Source: Planococcus maritimus
GTDB taxonomy: Bacteria > Bacillota > Bacilli > Bacillales_A > Planococcaceae
Length of the DNA: 64,000 nucleotides
Direction of reading: 5' to 3'
Assembly: GCF_001592825.1 (NCBI RefSeq)
Contig: NZ_LTZG01000021.1
Coordinates: forward strand, 293,205-357,204
A program made the translations under genes and the position numbers. Below the pieces are notes generated by a model, which had not been told where the DNA came from, did not search any database, and worked only from the letters and a program-made list of their open reading frames with translations. This document shows, in pieces, positions 27,892 through 37,296 of this stretch (position 1 is the stretch's first letter; every line of letters starts with the position of its first letter).

Positions 27892-29259
27892 TTATTTGCA
27901 AGCCAATTGATAGATGGCTTCTGCATAGATGGCTGTAGCTTTTACTAAATTGTCGATATCAACGAATTCATCCGCTTGATGCGCAACATCCGGTTCTCCA
28001 GGAAACAACATGCCAAAAGCAACTCCTTTATCGAGCACGCGGGCATATGTGCCGCCACCGATCGCCAATAAGTCTGCGTGTTCACCGGTTTGTTTTTCGT
28101 ATGACTGCTGTAATGTTTTGATAAATGGATCATTTGCATCTACATAGTGCGGCCTCGAATTTGATACTATATCTACCTTAACGCCTTCTAATTCATGGCC
28201 AGCCATCCATTCATCGAATGGGCAACTGACCGAATAACGCATGCTGACGCGTACATCCGCTCGCTCTCCTGCCTTGTAGCGCATGATGCTGGCATTGAAA
28301 GTCGTATCACCTGAGGCCTCATCTGTATAGTCAAGCCCAAGCTTTCTTCCCCTGGAATCACCGCTGAAATATTGGGCGATAAAGCGGGTAAATACCGCTC
28401 CGTCTTGCGTCACTTTATCCTGCAAAAACTTCGCGAGCAAAATACCCGCATTGACGCCGGCATCTGGCTCCATCGCGTGTGCCGATTTGCCGTAAAGAGT
28501 CAAAACGGTTTCATCAGCTATGTGTTCGCAATCGCCCGAGACCTGTTCCGCTTCACAAAATTCCCGGAATGCTGAATCGATTTCATCGGATGCCAGCCCC
28601 ACTCTTGCCACTGCTCGGTCCGGCACCATATTGGTTCGTTCCCCTGAAGTGAACTCCAACAACTCACCTGCATCCCCTGAAGCCAATGAATACTTGATGT
28701 CGGCAATGCCTTTTTCCGCATTGATGATCGGAAAATCCGCATCGGGAGCAAAACCGATATCCGGCATTTCTTCCGTCTGAAAATACCGCTCCACACAGCG
28801 GAATCCGCTTTCCTCATCTGTACCAATAATCAAACGGACACGGCGCTTGAAATCGTATCCTGCATCTTTGACCATTTTCAGCGCCATCCATGCAGCGATT
28901 GTCGGCCCTTTGTCATCAATAGCTCCGCGGCCGAATAGTTTGCCGTCTGCGATTTCACCGGCGAACGGATCTTTTGTCCAGCCGTCTCCAGCCGGAACGA
29001 CATCTACATGGCCAAGGATCCCGAGAAGTCCTGTCCCTTCGCCAGTTTCCAAATGCCCCGCCACATTATCGACGTTTTTCACTTGGAACCCTGCACGGTC
29101 TCCTTTTTCCAAAAACCAATCCAGCGCTTTTCTCACTTCTTTTCCGTAAGGAGCGTCAGGATTTCCAACTTCGCTTAATACGCTCGGAATTGCGATCAAC
29201 TCCTGCAATTCACTGAGCAATTCTTCTTTACGCCGCTCTGCTTCCTGCTGCCAATCCAT
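27892..29259 (-). CDS. pepV: Dipeptidase PepV (M20 family)
   Basis: A cytosolic zinc dipeptidase of 455 aa corresponding to B. subtilis YtjP. Metal-site motifs: LGHVDVVPAGDGW (His, Asp), GRGAIDDKGP (bridging Asp) and IGTDEESGF (Glu pair), with a C-terminal GGTYARVLDKGVAFG. PepV splits dipeptides, including ones containing D-residues in some species; its coupling with dat suggests a link to D-amino acid or wall-peptide turnover (inference). AAAAAGGAGTG precedes the ATG. Confidence 0.93.
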   Translation of the reverse strand: MDWQQEAERRKEELLSELQELIAIPSVLSEVGNPDAPYGKEVRKALDWFLEKGDRAGFQVKNVDNVAGHLETGEGTGLLGILGHVDVVPAGDGWTKDPFAGEIADGKLFGRGAIDDKGPTIAAWMALKMVKDAGYDFKRRVRLIIGTDEESGFRCVERYFQTEEMPDIGFAPDADFPIINAEKGIADIKYSLASGDAGELLEFTSGERTNMVPDRAVARVGLASDEIDSAFREFCEAEQVSGDCEHIADETVLTLYGKSAHAMEPDAGVNAGILLAKFLQDKVTQDGAVFTRFIAQYFSGDSRGRKLGLDYTDEASGDTTFNASIMRYKAGERADVRVSMRYSVSCPFDEWMAGHELEGVKVDIVSNSRPHYVDANDPFIKTLQQSYEKQTGEHADLLAIGGGTYARVLDKGVAFGMLFPGEPDVAHQADEFVDIDNLVKATAIYAEAIYQLACK

Positions 29260-29562
29260 GCCTCACACTCCTTTTTGTTATGGCTATTGTACACCTTTTT
29301 CAAATAATTTAAAGAACAGCCGGTTATTTTCTGCAAAAACTTTCTATTTCACGCATATTAAGTTCCAGTAAAGAAAACTCGAAATCATGGAATTCGAAAC
29401 GTTTTTCCGCTATAATCAAATTGTCAGACAAGTCAAATTGACGGATTTTCTAAAAAAAGGAGCTGTCTACCGCTATTATTCCTTAATTGCTGTATACACC
29501 ACACTCACGCGTCCGCTAGTCTTTGCCATTGGTATTAAAGATGAAGGAGTGGTTCTTAACTT
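29260..29562. other. Intergenic region pepV/ytzE
   Basis: About 300 bases without a gene. It holds a perfect TATAAT (29411-29416) with two adjacent palindromes just downstream, described separately, then a leader of about 140 nt to ytzE. No structured RNA family recognised. Confidence 0.6.
29411..29442 (+). promoter_or_regulatory. -10 element with two abutting palindromes before ytzE
   Basis: TATAAT at 29411-29416 is followed by TTGTC-A-GACAA (29421-29431) and directly by GTCAA-A-TTGAC (29432-29442). Two 11-bp palindromes over the expected start of transcription look like an operator. No good -35 is visible. Confidence 0.5.
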
Positions 29563-29784
29563 ATGAAACCCACAACTGACCGCATGCTCATTCGAATCAA
29601 AGACATGTACAAGTACATTCTCGAGAACGGGACTGTGACCACACAGGATCTGGTCGATGAATTCGGCATCACTCCTCGCACCATTCAAAGAGATTTGAAT
29701 GTGTTGGCCTTTAACGAACTGATCAAAAGTCCGGTTCGGGGCAAATGGACAACGACGGAGAAAAAAGTCAAGATGACATCCTGA
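29563..29784 (+). CDS. ytzE: Short DeoR-type HTH protein YtzE
   Basis: The 73-aa protein is a lone DeoR-family winged helix-turn-helix (RIKDMYKYILENG, VTTQDLVDEFGITPRTIQRD) without the usual sugar-phosphate-binding domain. B. subtilis has the same short form at this place. Only this ATG is possible, since an in-frame stop lies two codons upstream; AAGGAG is unusually far, about 13 nt, which may mean weak or regulated translation. Target genes unknown. Confidence 0.85.
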   Translation: MKPTTDRMLIRIKDMYKYILENGTVTTQDLVDEFGITPRTIQRDLNVLAFNELIKSPVRGKWTTTEKKVKMTS

Positions 29785-29786
29785 AA

Positions 29787-29824
29787 ACAAAGAAAATGAC
29801 CGCCTAGGCGGTCATTTTCTTTGT
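29787..29824. terminator. Perfect palindromic terminator ytzE/pseudouridine synthase
   Basis: A 38-nt perfect palindrome, centred on CCTAGG, that overlaps the 3' end of the minus-strand gene, whose stop lies at 29812. Confidence 0.88.
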
Positions 29825-30525
29825 TTTAATGTGGCCAATTCTTCTTCGCTCAATTCGCGGTATTCTCCGCTAGCGAGCGATTCATCCAGCGATAGCGGAC
29901 CCATCGACAAACGCTTTAAAAACACCACTTGTTTGCCGACGCTTTCGAACATGCGCTTGACTTGGTGAAACTTGCCTTCAGTGATGGTCAATTCGATTTC
30001 GGATTCTTCTCCGCTGCGTAAAATACGCAGCTTTGCAGGCTTCGTCTCATAGCCATCATCGAGCACGACACCTCGCTCGAATGCCACTGCATCTTCCTCT
30101 GTCACCGGGCTATCGATTTTCGCATAATAAGTTTTGTCGACATGCTTTTTCGGCGACAACAGCTCGTGCGACAATTTGCCATCGTTAGTGATTAGCAATA
30201 GCCCTTCCGTATCTTTATCGAGTCGCCCAACCGGAAACGGCTCAAAGCGCTTTTCCTCAGGTGTCAGAAGGTCGATAACGGTTTCATCAAAACGGTCTTC
30301 TGTCGCGGAAATGACGCCTGGCGGTTTGTTCATCATCAAATAGATGAATTCCCGGTAGACGACCGATTCGCCCCCGACAGACACTTGGTCTAGTTTTTCG
30401 TCTACGTGGAATTTAGGGTCACGCACCGTTTCACCGTTGACTTCCACATCTTTCGATTTCAGCAAGATTTTCACTTCTTTTCGTGAGCCAAATCCTGAAT
30501 TCGATAATAATTTATCGATTCTCAT
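29812..30525 (-). CDS. RsuA-family rRNA pseudouridine synthase
   Basis: The 237-aa enzyme has an N-terminal S4 domain (MRIDKLLSNSGFGSRKEVK) and an RsuA-type catalytic domain with the active aspartate in VGRLDKDTEGLLLITNDG and the KTYYAK and GKFHQVKRMF motifs. Likely target is U516 of 16S rRNA, as for RsuA; this is a family inference. It lies 11 nt downstream of the MurJ/YtgP gene, so they should be co-transcribed. Confidence 0.9.
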   Translation of the reverse strand: MRIDKLLSNSGFGSRKEVKILLKSKDVEVNGETVRDPKFHVDEKLDQVSVGGESVVYREFIYLMMNKPPGVISATEDRFDETVIDLLTPEEKRFEPFPVGRLDKDTEGLLLITNDGKLSHELLSPKKHVDKTYYAKIDSPVTEEDAVAFERGVVLDDGYETKPAKLRILRSGEESEIELTITEGKFHQVKRMFESVGKQVVFLKRLSMGPLSLDESLASGEYRELSEEELATLKQRK

Positions 30526-30536
30526 ATTGTTTCCTC

Positions 30537-32141
30537 CTAGAAGCCGAAGCGTCTTGTAATGCGTGTAATTCTCGCTCCGAGCAGCTTCTGGGCAAGGCCT
30601 GTCTTCAAGCTGAGGTATCCGTAAACAATCGCGCCTACCCCACCGATCAAGATGATGCGGATCATCGACAAGAATTTATTGTCCATGCCGATCAAGTAAT
30701 CCAGACCATTCATCGCAAAATATACAGCTAGCGCCATGATGGCATTCAAAATGAGGATCAGTAAAATTCGGCGGAATACCATTTTCGAGCGATAATTCAT
30801 TGTTCTTGAAATAATGATCATGTTCATCGTAATGGCAACGACATAACCAATGATCGTCGCAGCGATTGCGCCATCCGTTTCAAACCACATGACTAGAGGT
30901 GTATTCAGTAACGCCTTCAAGGCTAGGCCGATCACTAAGTTAATGACAATCCATTTTTGCTTATTGATGCCTTGCAAGATGGAAGCAGTCACAGGAAATG
31001 CAGCGAACAGAATCGCGACTGGTAAATAATGCGATAAGATCTCCGAACCGATGTCGCTTACTTGGTAAAAGACATGATATAGTTCATCCGATAGCATCGT
31101 CATGCCAATGACTGCAGGCAAGGTCAAGAATAAGATTAACTGGAACGATTGGTCCAATGTTTTCGTTACTTGTAGGTGCTCGTTGCGCGTAAAGTGCTTC
31201 GTGATGAGCGGGATGAGCGCCATTGAGAAGCCTGTCGCGAGCATGACCGGAATCATGACCAGTTTGTGTGCGGTCAAGTTCAAGATTCCAAGCAAATCCG
31301 TTTCCATGATGTTATTGCCAGCTGCCATCGCCCGGTTAAAGGTCATCAAATCGACAAACTGGAATAATGGGTTGGCGATGCCGAGGAAAATGACCGGTAC
31401 GGCATATAACAGGATCTCACGGTACATATCGCGCAAGCGGACGTCATAGGATTCCACCGACGTCGACAGCAAATGATTATATTCCGGTTTCTTTTTGCGC
31501 CAGAAATAATACAAAGTGACAAGTCCGCCAAGTGCACCGATAGCAGCGGACAATACCGCAAACTGAATGGCGGTTTTTGGCGTGCCGTTGAATATGTAAA
31601 TGACGGCGAATGCCCCGCCGAGCAAGAAGATGATGCGGACGATCTGCTCAATCAATTGCGACACGGCGGTCGGCATCATGTAATTATAGCCTTGGAAAAA
31701 GCCGCGCCATAAACTCATGAACGGCACGACGATCAACGCGAAGCTGACCCAGCGGATGGCATCTGCGATATCGCCTACCGAGTAGATAAGCTCATCGTCT
31801 GAGATGGTAATACGAGCAAGCGGTTCTGCCAATAGATACAGTGCCAAGAACGACACGAATCCTGTAACCATCATCGTCAATAAGCCTGAACGCAATAATC
31901 TCCTCCCGGTTTCATAATCACCGAGTGAATTGTATTTGGCCGTGAACTTGGAAAACGCGATCGGCGCACCGGAAATCGCCAGTGCCAGCATCAAGTTGTA
32001 CGGGATGTAAGCATACTGGTAAAGCCCGATATTATCTTCTCCCACCATGCTGTAAAACGGGATGATATAGATGACGCCGAGCACTTTCGACAGAAATAAA
32101 CCCAATGTTAATATAGCTGTTCCTTTAATTAATGAGGACAT
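30537..32141 (-). CDS. ytgP: Lipid II flippase MurJ/YtgP family
   Basis: A multi-pass membrane protein of 534 aa with about 14 hydrophobic segments, in the MVF/MATE-like polysaccharide-export superfamily. The opening SSLIKGTAILTLGLFLSKVL and the motifs PYNLMLALAISGAPIAFSKF and YFWRKKKPEYN match YtgP, which serves as MurJ in B. subtilis, moving lipid II across the membrane. Several paralogues exist in Bacillales (SpoVB-like), so the exact paralogue is inferred from neighbours (pseudouridine synthase, ytfP). Confidence 0.87.
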   Translation of the reverse strand: MSSLIKGTAILTLGLFLSKVLGVIYIIPFYSMVGEDNIGLYQYAYIPYNLMLALAISGAPIAFSKFTAKYNSLGDYETGRRLLRSGLLTMMVTGFVSFLALYLLAEPLARITISDDELIYSVGDIADAIRWVSFALIVVPFMSLWRGFFQGYNYMMPTAVSQLIEQIVRIIFLLGGAFAVIYIFNGTPKTAIQFAVLSAAIGALGGLVTLYYFWRKKKPEYNHLLSTSVESYDVRLRDMYREILLYAVPVIFLGIANPLFQFVDLMTFNRAMAAGNNIMETDLLGILNLTAHKLVMIPVMLATGFSMALIPLITKHFTRNEHLQVTKTLDQSFQLILFLTLPAVIGMTMLSDELYHVFYQVSDIGSEILSHYLPVAILFAAFPVTASILQGINKQKWIVINLVIGLALKALLNTPLVMWFETDGAIAATIIGYVVAITMNMIIISRTMNYRSKMVFRRILLILILNAIMALAVYFAMNGLDYLIGMDNKFLSMIRIILIGGVGAIVYGYLSLKTGLAQKLLGARITRITRRFGF

Positions 32142-32234
32142 TTTGCACTCCCTGACTTGTTCAAAATAAAAAGCAATCTACACGATAGTTTACACCTATA
32201 GACAAAATTACTCAACGTGTTTTGACTCATCGTG

Positions 32235-32240
32235 TATACT
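32235..32240 (+). promoter_or_regulatory. Possible -10 of ytfP
   Basis: TATACT lies 30 nt before the ytfP ATG; the start of transcription would fall at about 32247. No -35 recognised. Confidence 0.3.
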
Positions 32241-32270
32241 GAAAAGAAAACGAAAGTGAGTTTTTACTAT

Positions 32271-33557
32271 ATGTATGACATCATCATCATCGGCGGCGGC
32301 CCTTCCGGCTTAATGGCTTCTATCGCTGCCGCATCAAACGGCAAGCGCGTATTGCTCGTCGAAAAAGGCAAAAAGCTAGGAAAAAAATTAATCATCTCCG
32401 GCGGCGGCCGCTGCAATGTGACGAACCGCTTGCCTTTAGAAGAAATCGTCCGCCACATTCCCGGCAACGGACGCTTTATGTACAGCCCGTTCTCCGTCTT
32501 TAATAATGAAGACATCATCGAATTTTTCGAGAGCCTCGGTGTGGCGTTAAAAGAAGAAGACCACGGCCGCATGTTTCCGGTGTCCAACCGTGCACAAGAC
32601 GTCGCTGATGCGATGTTTGGCGAAATGGATAGGCTCGGCGTTGAACGCAAACTGGATTCTCCTGTCAAAAGCCTATTGATGAATGACGATAAAGTGACTG
32701 GCATCCGCCTGCACTCCGGGGAGGAATTCGAATCGCTCGCAGTCGTCGTGGCAGTCGGCGGAAAAGCCGTCCCGCAAACTGGATCGACCGGAGATGGCTA
32801 TCCGTGGGCGGAAAAAGCAGGACACACCGTCACCGACCTCTATCCGACAGAAGTTCCGTTATTGTCGAACGAAGCGTTCATCAAATCACGCGACCTGCAA
32901 GGGCTTGCCCTGCGCGACGTTGCCGTTACGGTTTTGAACAAGAAAAACAAAGCACTCGTGACCCACCAAATGGATATGCTATTTACCCATTTCGGCTTGA
33001 GCGGCCCAGCTATCTTGCGCTGCAGCCAGTACGTTGTCAAGGAACTGAAGAAAAATGGCGGCCAAGAGGTAACGGTCCGCATCAATTCCATGCCGGATGA
33101 CAATGCGGAATCAGCTTTCCAGCTATTGAATAAGCTGATGAAAGAAGAACCGAAAAAAGCTTTGAAGAATGTCTGGAAAAGCTTGGCGCAGGAACGCTGG
33201 CTGCTGTTCTTGTTGGATCGTGCAGGTATCGATCCGCAATTGACCGGTGCTGAATTGCCGGCGGATAAAGTTCGTTCACTCGCTAGTGAGATGACGGCAT
33301 TCACGATGACCGTTTCCGGTACGCAGCCGATTGAGAAAGCCTTTGTTACGGGCGGCGGCGTGTCGATTAAGGAAATCGAGCCGAAGACGATGCATTCAAA
33401 GAAAAAGCCCGGCTTGTTCTTCTGTGGCGAAATCCTCGACATCCACGGCTATACCGGCGGCTATAATATCACTTCCGCGCTTGTCACTGGTCATGTCGCA
33501 GGGAAAAACGCGGCTGAGTTTGCTGCTTCTTATCAAACCGAAAGCCCTATTGCTTAA
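32271..33557 (+). CDS. ytfP: HI0933-like flavoprotein YtfP
   Basis: A 428-aa NAD(P)/FAD-dependent oxidoreductase. The FAD-binding Rossmann motif [17 protein letters not shown] opens the protein, followed by [36 protein letters not shown] and the C-terminal [17 protein letters not shown] that closes on the flavin. The physiological substrate is unknown. ATG 32271 is preferred: an earlier GTG at 32232 would overlap the likely promoter. Divergent from ytgP. Confidence 0.9.
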   Translation: MYDIIIIGGGPSGLMASIAAASNGKRVLLVEKGKKLGKKLIISGGGRCNVTNRLPLEEIVRHIPGNGRFMYSPFSVFNNEDIIEFFESLGVALKEEDHGRMFPVSNRAQDVADAMFGEMDRLGVERKLDSPVKSLLMNDDKVTGIRLHSGEEFESLAVVVAVGGKAVPQTGSTGDGYPWAEKAGHTVTDLYPTEVPLLSNEAFIKSRDLQGLALRDVAVTVLNKKNKALVTHQMDMLFTHFGLSGPAILRCSQYVVKELKKNGGQEVTVRINSMPDDNAESAFQLLNKLMKEEPKKALKNVWKSLAQERWLLFLLDRAGIDPQLTGAELPADKVRSLASEMTAFTMTVSGTQPIEKAFVTGGGVSIKEIEPKTMHSKKKPGLFFCGEILDIHGYTGGYNITSALVTGHVAGKNAAEFAASYQTESPIA

Positions 33558-33573
33558 GCAATGGGCTTTTTTC
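33541..33573 (+). terminator. Terminator overlapping the ytfP stop
   Basis: AAAGCCC(T)ATTGC-TTAA-GCAATGGGCTTTTTT; one bulged base. The loop includes the ytfP stop codon region. Confidence 0.85.
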
Positions 33574-33656
33574 TTTGGAATGAAGCGAAAAATAATGGGA
33601 CTTTACTTCTTGACGTATATGGAATCGAAGATAGTGAGTGTTTTCTTGTAGCAATG

Positions 33657-33860
33657 TTGCTGAACATTGAAGTGAGTTTCTTGTTGGTATTCGCCGCCGT
33701 GCTTTGGGTTGGCCTTTGGCAATAAGCCAGAAAGAACGTCTGTCTTATTGCGTCGGCACACCCCTTTACGCTCGGCGGCAAAGAGATTTCATTGTGTGAA
33801 GACTGTTTAAGCAGATCAGCTTCTTTAGTCAGTTGCCGCCTAGTGGGGGAATCGCTTCCC
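33657..33860. repeat. Structured direct repeat family 1, copy 1
   Basis: Aligns without gaps, at an offset of 249 nt, to 33906-34109 with about 33 mismatches in 200 positions counted by eye. An outer inverted pair GCCGCCGTGC / GCTCGGCGGC encloses a hairpin GCAATAAG-C-CAGA-(7 nt)-TCTG-T-CTTATTGC at 33719-33751. A second small hairpin GGGAA/TTCCC closes the 3' end. No coding sense is evident. Confidence 0.88.
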
Positions 33861-33905
33861 TAGTCCAGCTTCGAATAGGATAGCGAGCGCTTTCCTGTAT
33901 AAATA

Positions 33906-34109
33906 TTATTGAGCATTGGAGTGAATTTCATCTGGATCGTCGCCGCCGTGCTTTGGGTTGGCCTCCTGCAAGAAGCCGAGAAGGACACTCGTCTTCTTGC
34001 GTCGGCTCTCCCCTTTACGCTCGGCGGCTAAGAGATTTCATTGAATGAAGACTGTTTAAGCAGATTTGCTTCTTTATTCAGTTGCCGGCTAGCGGGGGAA
34101 TCGCTTCCT
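33906..34109. repeat. Structured direct repeat family 1, copy 2
   Basis: Second copy of the 204-nt element. Its central hairpin is GCAAGAAG-C-CGAG-(7 nt)-CTCG-T-CTTCTTGC at 33968-34000: four base pairs differ from copy 1 and every change is compensated on the opposite arm. The outer GCCGCCGTGC / GCTCGGCGGC arms and the tract TTTAAGCAGAT are unchanged. Confidence 0.88.
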
Positions 34110-34241
34110 GGGACGCGGCGTCTGGTCATATGATGTTTTATTCGGTCCGCTTTTTATTGTATTCAATAGACGATGACCAGCGATACTTCATTCTTTGACC
34201 TGGTTGAAGCAGACTACAGAACATGAATGCACCTCCACTTC

Positions 34242-34482
34242 TTCTGCTGAGTGAGCTAAAGAAATTAACTTCCACTCTAAACTAGGAGACGGAGCAGAAA
34301 TGGCTGACTCCTGGGGGACCGAGCGGGCTGGCGAGACAAATGTGCCGCGTTCTTCGGCACATTGGCCGGGCACCCGCCCCATACCCGGGCAGCTGAAAAC
34401 GCGACGTCCTGTCGCATCAGCTGCATGACTCGCATTCTGCGAGCCCCAAGCAGCCCCCTGCAACGCAGTCGACAAGCGGAAG
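34242..34482. repeat. Repeat family 2, long copy with extra hairpin module
   Basis: The first 125 nt (34242-34366) match 34551-34675 with two substitutions. They contain a 9-bp hairpin AATGTGCCG-(CGTTCTT)-CGGCACATT. A block of about 60-80 nt absent from the other copy follows, carrying a nested hairpin GCAGCTGA...TCAGCTGC around GCGAC-GTCCT-GTCGC (34389-34424) and CTCGC-ATTCT-GCGAG (34429-34443). The 3' tail AAGCAGCC...CGCAGTC.ACAAG is shared again. Confidence 0.88.
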
Positions 34483-34550
34483 CTATTCTATATTACTTCG
34501 TCAGTTTTATCCCTATTCACTAGTTGCAAAGTGCGATGCATCTCTCTACC

Positions 34551-34730
34551 TTCTGCCGAGTGAGCTAAAGAAATTAACTTCCACTCTAAACTAGGAGACG
34601 GAGCAGAAATGGCTGACTCCTGAGGGACCGAGCGGGCTGGCGAGACAAATGTGCCGCGTTCTTCGGCACATTGGCTCAACCCCCGCCCCCCGGAAAGCAG
34701 CCATTGGAGCGCAGTCTACAAGAAGTAGCT
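34551..34730. repeat. Repeat family 2, short copy
   Basis: 125 nt nearly identical to the long copy (two substitutions), then a shared tail with GGAAAGCAGCC and CGCAGTC, lacking the extra hairpin block. From memory it resembles interspersed intergenic elements common in Bacillaceae (GACTCCTG...GGCGAGAC...CCCGC..GGAAAGC), whose function is unknown. Confidence 0.85.
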
Positions 34731-34782
34731 TCTACACTCATTTCTCTAATATGTCCTGTCACATTCACACTCAAATCACCAT

Positions 34783-34816
34783 AAAAACCGCCAGGGAAAT
34801 CTCCCTGGCGGTTTTC
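34783..34816 (-). terminator. Terminator after leuS
   Basis: AAAACCGCCAGGGA-AATC-TCCCTGGCGGTTTT, six bases past the leuS stop. Confidence 0.9.
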
Positions 34817-34821
34817 ATTAT

Positions 34822-37233
34822 TTATCCTATAACAATATTGACCAATTTTCCTGGAATGGCGATGACTTTGCGTACTTGCTTACCTTCTGCCGCCTTTTGG
34901 ACGTGCTCGTCGGCGAGTGCCGCTTCTTCCAGTTGTTCTTTCGTGATGTCTTTTGCGACAGTCAGCTTACTTCTTACTTTGCCATTCACTTGGACGACGA
35001 TTTCGATTTCATCGTCTACTAACTTCGACTCGTCGAATGTCGGCCATGCTTCATACGTTACCGTTTCGCTATGCCCGAGTTTATTCCAAAGCTCTTCAGC
35101 CAAATGCGGCGCGATCGGCGACAGCATCTTCACGAAGCCTTCGATATACTCTTTCGGCAAGTTGTCGGCCTTATACGCTTCATTGATAAAGACCATCATT
35201 TGCGAAATTGCCGTATTGAAGCGCAGTCCGTCGAAGTCTTCGGTCACTTTCTTGACGGTCTGGTTATAGATTTTCTCCAGCTTGCCGTCATTTTGTTCAA
35301 CGACTTTACTTGAGATTGTTCCTTCTTCAACCAGCAAACGCCACACGCGGTCAAGGAAACGGCGAGATCCGTCTAGACCGTTCGTCGACCAGGCGATGGA
35401 CGCTTCGAGCGGCCCCATGAACATTTCGTACATGCGCAGCGTATCCGCCCCGTGGCTTTCGATGATTTGGTCCGGGTTGACGACATTGCCTTTGGATTTC
35501 GACATTTTCTCATTGCCTTCACCGAGGATCATTCCTTGGTTGAATAATTTCTGGAACGGCTCTTTTGTCGGCACGACGCCAAGGTCATAAAGCACTTTAT
35601 GCCAAAAACGCGCATACAATAAGTGAAGGACGGCGTGTTCCGCACCACCGATATAGACATCAACCGGAAGCCAGCGTTTCAATAATTCCGGATCTGCGAT
35701 GGCTTCGTCGTTGGTCGGATCGATAAAGCGCAAATAATACCAGCAGCTACCTGCCCATTGCGGCATCGTGTTCGTTTCGCGGCGGCCTTTCATGCCGGTT
35801 TCAGGATGCGTCACGTTGACCCATTCTTCGATATTGGCAAGCGGCGATTCGCCAGTTCCGCTCGGTTTGATGTCTGTCGTGACCGGAAGTTCGAGTGGCA
35901 GATCCGCATCGTCGACCGGTGACATTGTACCGTCTTCCCAGTGGATGATCGGAATTGGTTCTCCCCAATAACGCTGGCGGCTGAACAGCCAATCGCGCAG
36001 GCGGTACGTGATTTTCTTCTCGCCGACGCCTTCCGTCTCGAGCCAGTCGATCGCTTTTCCGATCGCTTCGGTTTTGTTCAAGCCGTTAAGGAATCCGGAA
36101 TTGACGAGTTCGCCGTCACCAGCGTAAGCTTCTTCAGCGATATTGCCGCCTGAAACGACTTCAACGATCGGCAATTCGAATTGTTTGGCGAATTCGTAAT
36201 CGCGCTCATCATGTGCCGGAACCGCCATGATGGCACCAGTTCCATAAGTTGCGAGGACGTAATCGGCGATCCAGATCGGCATTTTCTCGCCGCTTGCCGG
36301 ATTGATCGCATAAGCACCTGTGAAGACGCCCGTCTTGTCTTTAGCCAGATCGGTACGTTCCAAATCGCTTTTCGTTTTCACTTTGTCGATATAGGCAGCG
36401 ACCGCTTCACTTTGTTCGGATGTCGTGATTTCCCCGACCAATTTATGTTCCGGGGCAAGTACTGCATACGTCGCGCCGAAAATTGTATCCGGGCGAGTCG
36501 TAAAGGCGCGGAAAGAAAGCCCTGTGCCGTCGATGTTGAATTCGAGCTCAGCCCCTTCGGATTTGCCGATCCAGTTGCGCTGCATGTCCTTCAAGCTTTC
36601 CGGCCAATCGAGTTCGTTCAAATCTTCGAGCAAACGGTCTGCGTATTCTGTAATGCGCAATACCCATTGGCGCATCGGGCGGCGTTCAACGGGATGGCCT
36701 CCGCGTTCAGAAACGCCGTCGACCACTTCTTCATTAGCAAGCACTGTACCGAGTGCCGGGCACCAGTTGACCGCTACTTCATCAACATACGCCAAGCCTT
36801 TATTGTAAAGCTGGATAAAAATCCATTGCGTCCATTTGTAATAATTCGGGTCGGTCGTATTGATTTCACGGTCCCAATCATACGAGAAGCCAAGCTCCTG
36901 AATTTGGCGCTTGAAAGTCTCGATGTTTTTAGCCGTAAATTCTGCCGGGTCATTGCCGGTATCAAGCGCGTATTGTTCAGCCGGCAAACCGAAGGCATCC
37001 CAGCCCATCGGATGAAGTACATCAAAGCCTTGCATACGTTTTTGGCGGCTCAAAATATCGGTCGCCGTGTAACCTTCCGGGTGCCCTACGTGGAGACCGG
37101 CACCTGATGGATACGGGAACATATCCAGCGCGTAGAATTTTTCCTTGCCTGGCGTATTTTCGGTTTTAAAGGTTTTGTTTTCCTGCCAGTGACGCTGCCA
37201 TTTCTTTTCAATTTCTTTGTGATTAAACGACAT
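34822..37233 (-). CDS. leuS: Leucyl-tRNA synthetase
   Basis: This class Ia synthetase of 803 aa charges tRNA-Leu and edits mischarged tRNA. HIGH is present as HVGH in [19 protein letters not shown] and the KMSKS loop as [13 protein letters not shown]. The CP1 editing domain ([12 protein letters not shown]) and the C-terminal anticodon-binding and tail domains ([13 protein letters not shown]) are recognisable. The length is standard for Bacillales. A T-box leader precedes it. GAGGAGGAAAATAAG lies upstream of the ATG. Confidence 0.97.
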   Translation of the reverse strand: MSFNHKEIEKKWQRHWQENKTFKTENTPGKEKFYALDMFPYPSGAGLHVGHPEGYTATDILSRQKRMQGFDVLHPMGWDAFGLPAEQYALDTGNDPAEFTAKNIETFKRQIQELGFSYDWDREINTTDPNYYKWTQWIFIQLYNKGLAYVDEVAVNWCPALGTVLANEEVVDGVSERGGHPVERRPMRQWVLRITEYADRLLEDLNELDWPESLKDMQRNWIGKSEGAELEFNIDGTGLSFRAFTTRPDTIFGATYAVLAPEHKLVGEITTSEQSEAVAAYIDKVKTKSDLERTDLAKDKTGVFTGAYAINPASGEKMPIWIADYVLATYGTGAIMAVPAHDERDYEFAKQFELPIVEVVSGGNIAEEAYAGDGELVNSGFLNGLNKTEAIGKAIDWLETEGVGEKKITYRLRDWLFSRQRYWGEPIPIIHWEDGTMSPVDDADLPLELPVTTDIKPSGTGESPLANIEEWVNVTHPETGMKGRRETNTMPQWAGSCWYYLRFIDPTNDEAIADPELLKRWLPVDVYIGGAEHAVLHLLYARFWHKVLYDLGVVPTKEPFQKLFNQGMILGEGNEKMSKSKGNVVNPDQIIESHGADTLRMYEMFMGPLEASIAWSTNGLDGSRRFLDRVWRLLVEEGTISSKVVEQNDGKLEKIYNQTVKKVTEDFDGLRFNTAISQMMVFINEAYKADNLPKEYIEGFVKMLSPIAPHLAEELWNKLGHSETVTYEAWPTFDESKLVDDEIEIVVQVNGKVRSKLTVAKDITKEQLEEAALADEHVQKAAEGKQVRKVIAIPGKLVNIVIG

Positions 37234-37296
37234 TTCTTATTTTCCTCCTCTAATTACAAGCGGATGTCCGCATGCCTTACAGATTTTCAGCAAAAT

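Larger units (their letters stand above)
33574..34782. other. Gene-free 1.2-kb region with two repeat families
   Basis: No credible gene lies between the ytfP and leuS terminators. The short open frames here fall inside repeats and show no ribosome sites. The region contains two 204-nt direct repeats (33657-33860 and 33906-34109) and two copies of a second modular hairpin element (34242-34482 and 34551-34730), all described separately. Confidence 0.85.

Noticed and set aside
33554..33781. 75-aa minus-strand frame beginning MPPSVKGCADAIRQ
   Set aside because: Falls in repeat family 1; the second copy does not preserve it, and the variation tracks hairpin pairing rather than codons.
34188..34679. 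Two minus-strand open frames encoding nearly identical peptides (CAEERGTFVSPARS and so on)
   Set aside because: They lie wholly inside repeat family 2, follow its hairpins, have no ribosome sites and differ in both ends. The identity reflects the DNA repeat, not a protein family.
33574..34782. Whether the repeat region is an insertion sequence or decayed transposon
   Set aside because: No transposase fragment, terminal inverted repeats or target duplication could be found by eye.
36181..37107. 308-codon plus-strand open frame
   Set aside because: Antisense shadow of leuS, which has complete synthetase motifs on the other strand.
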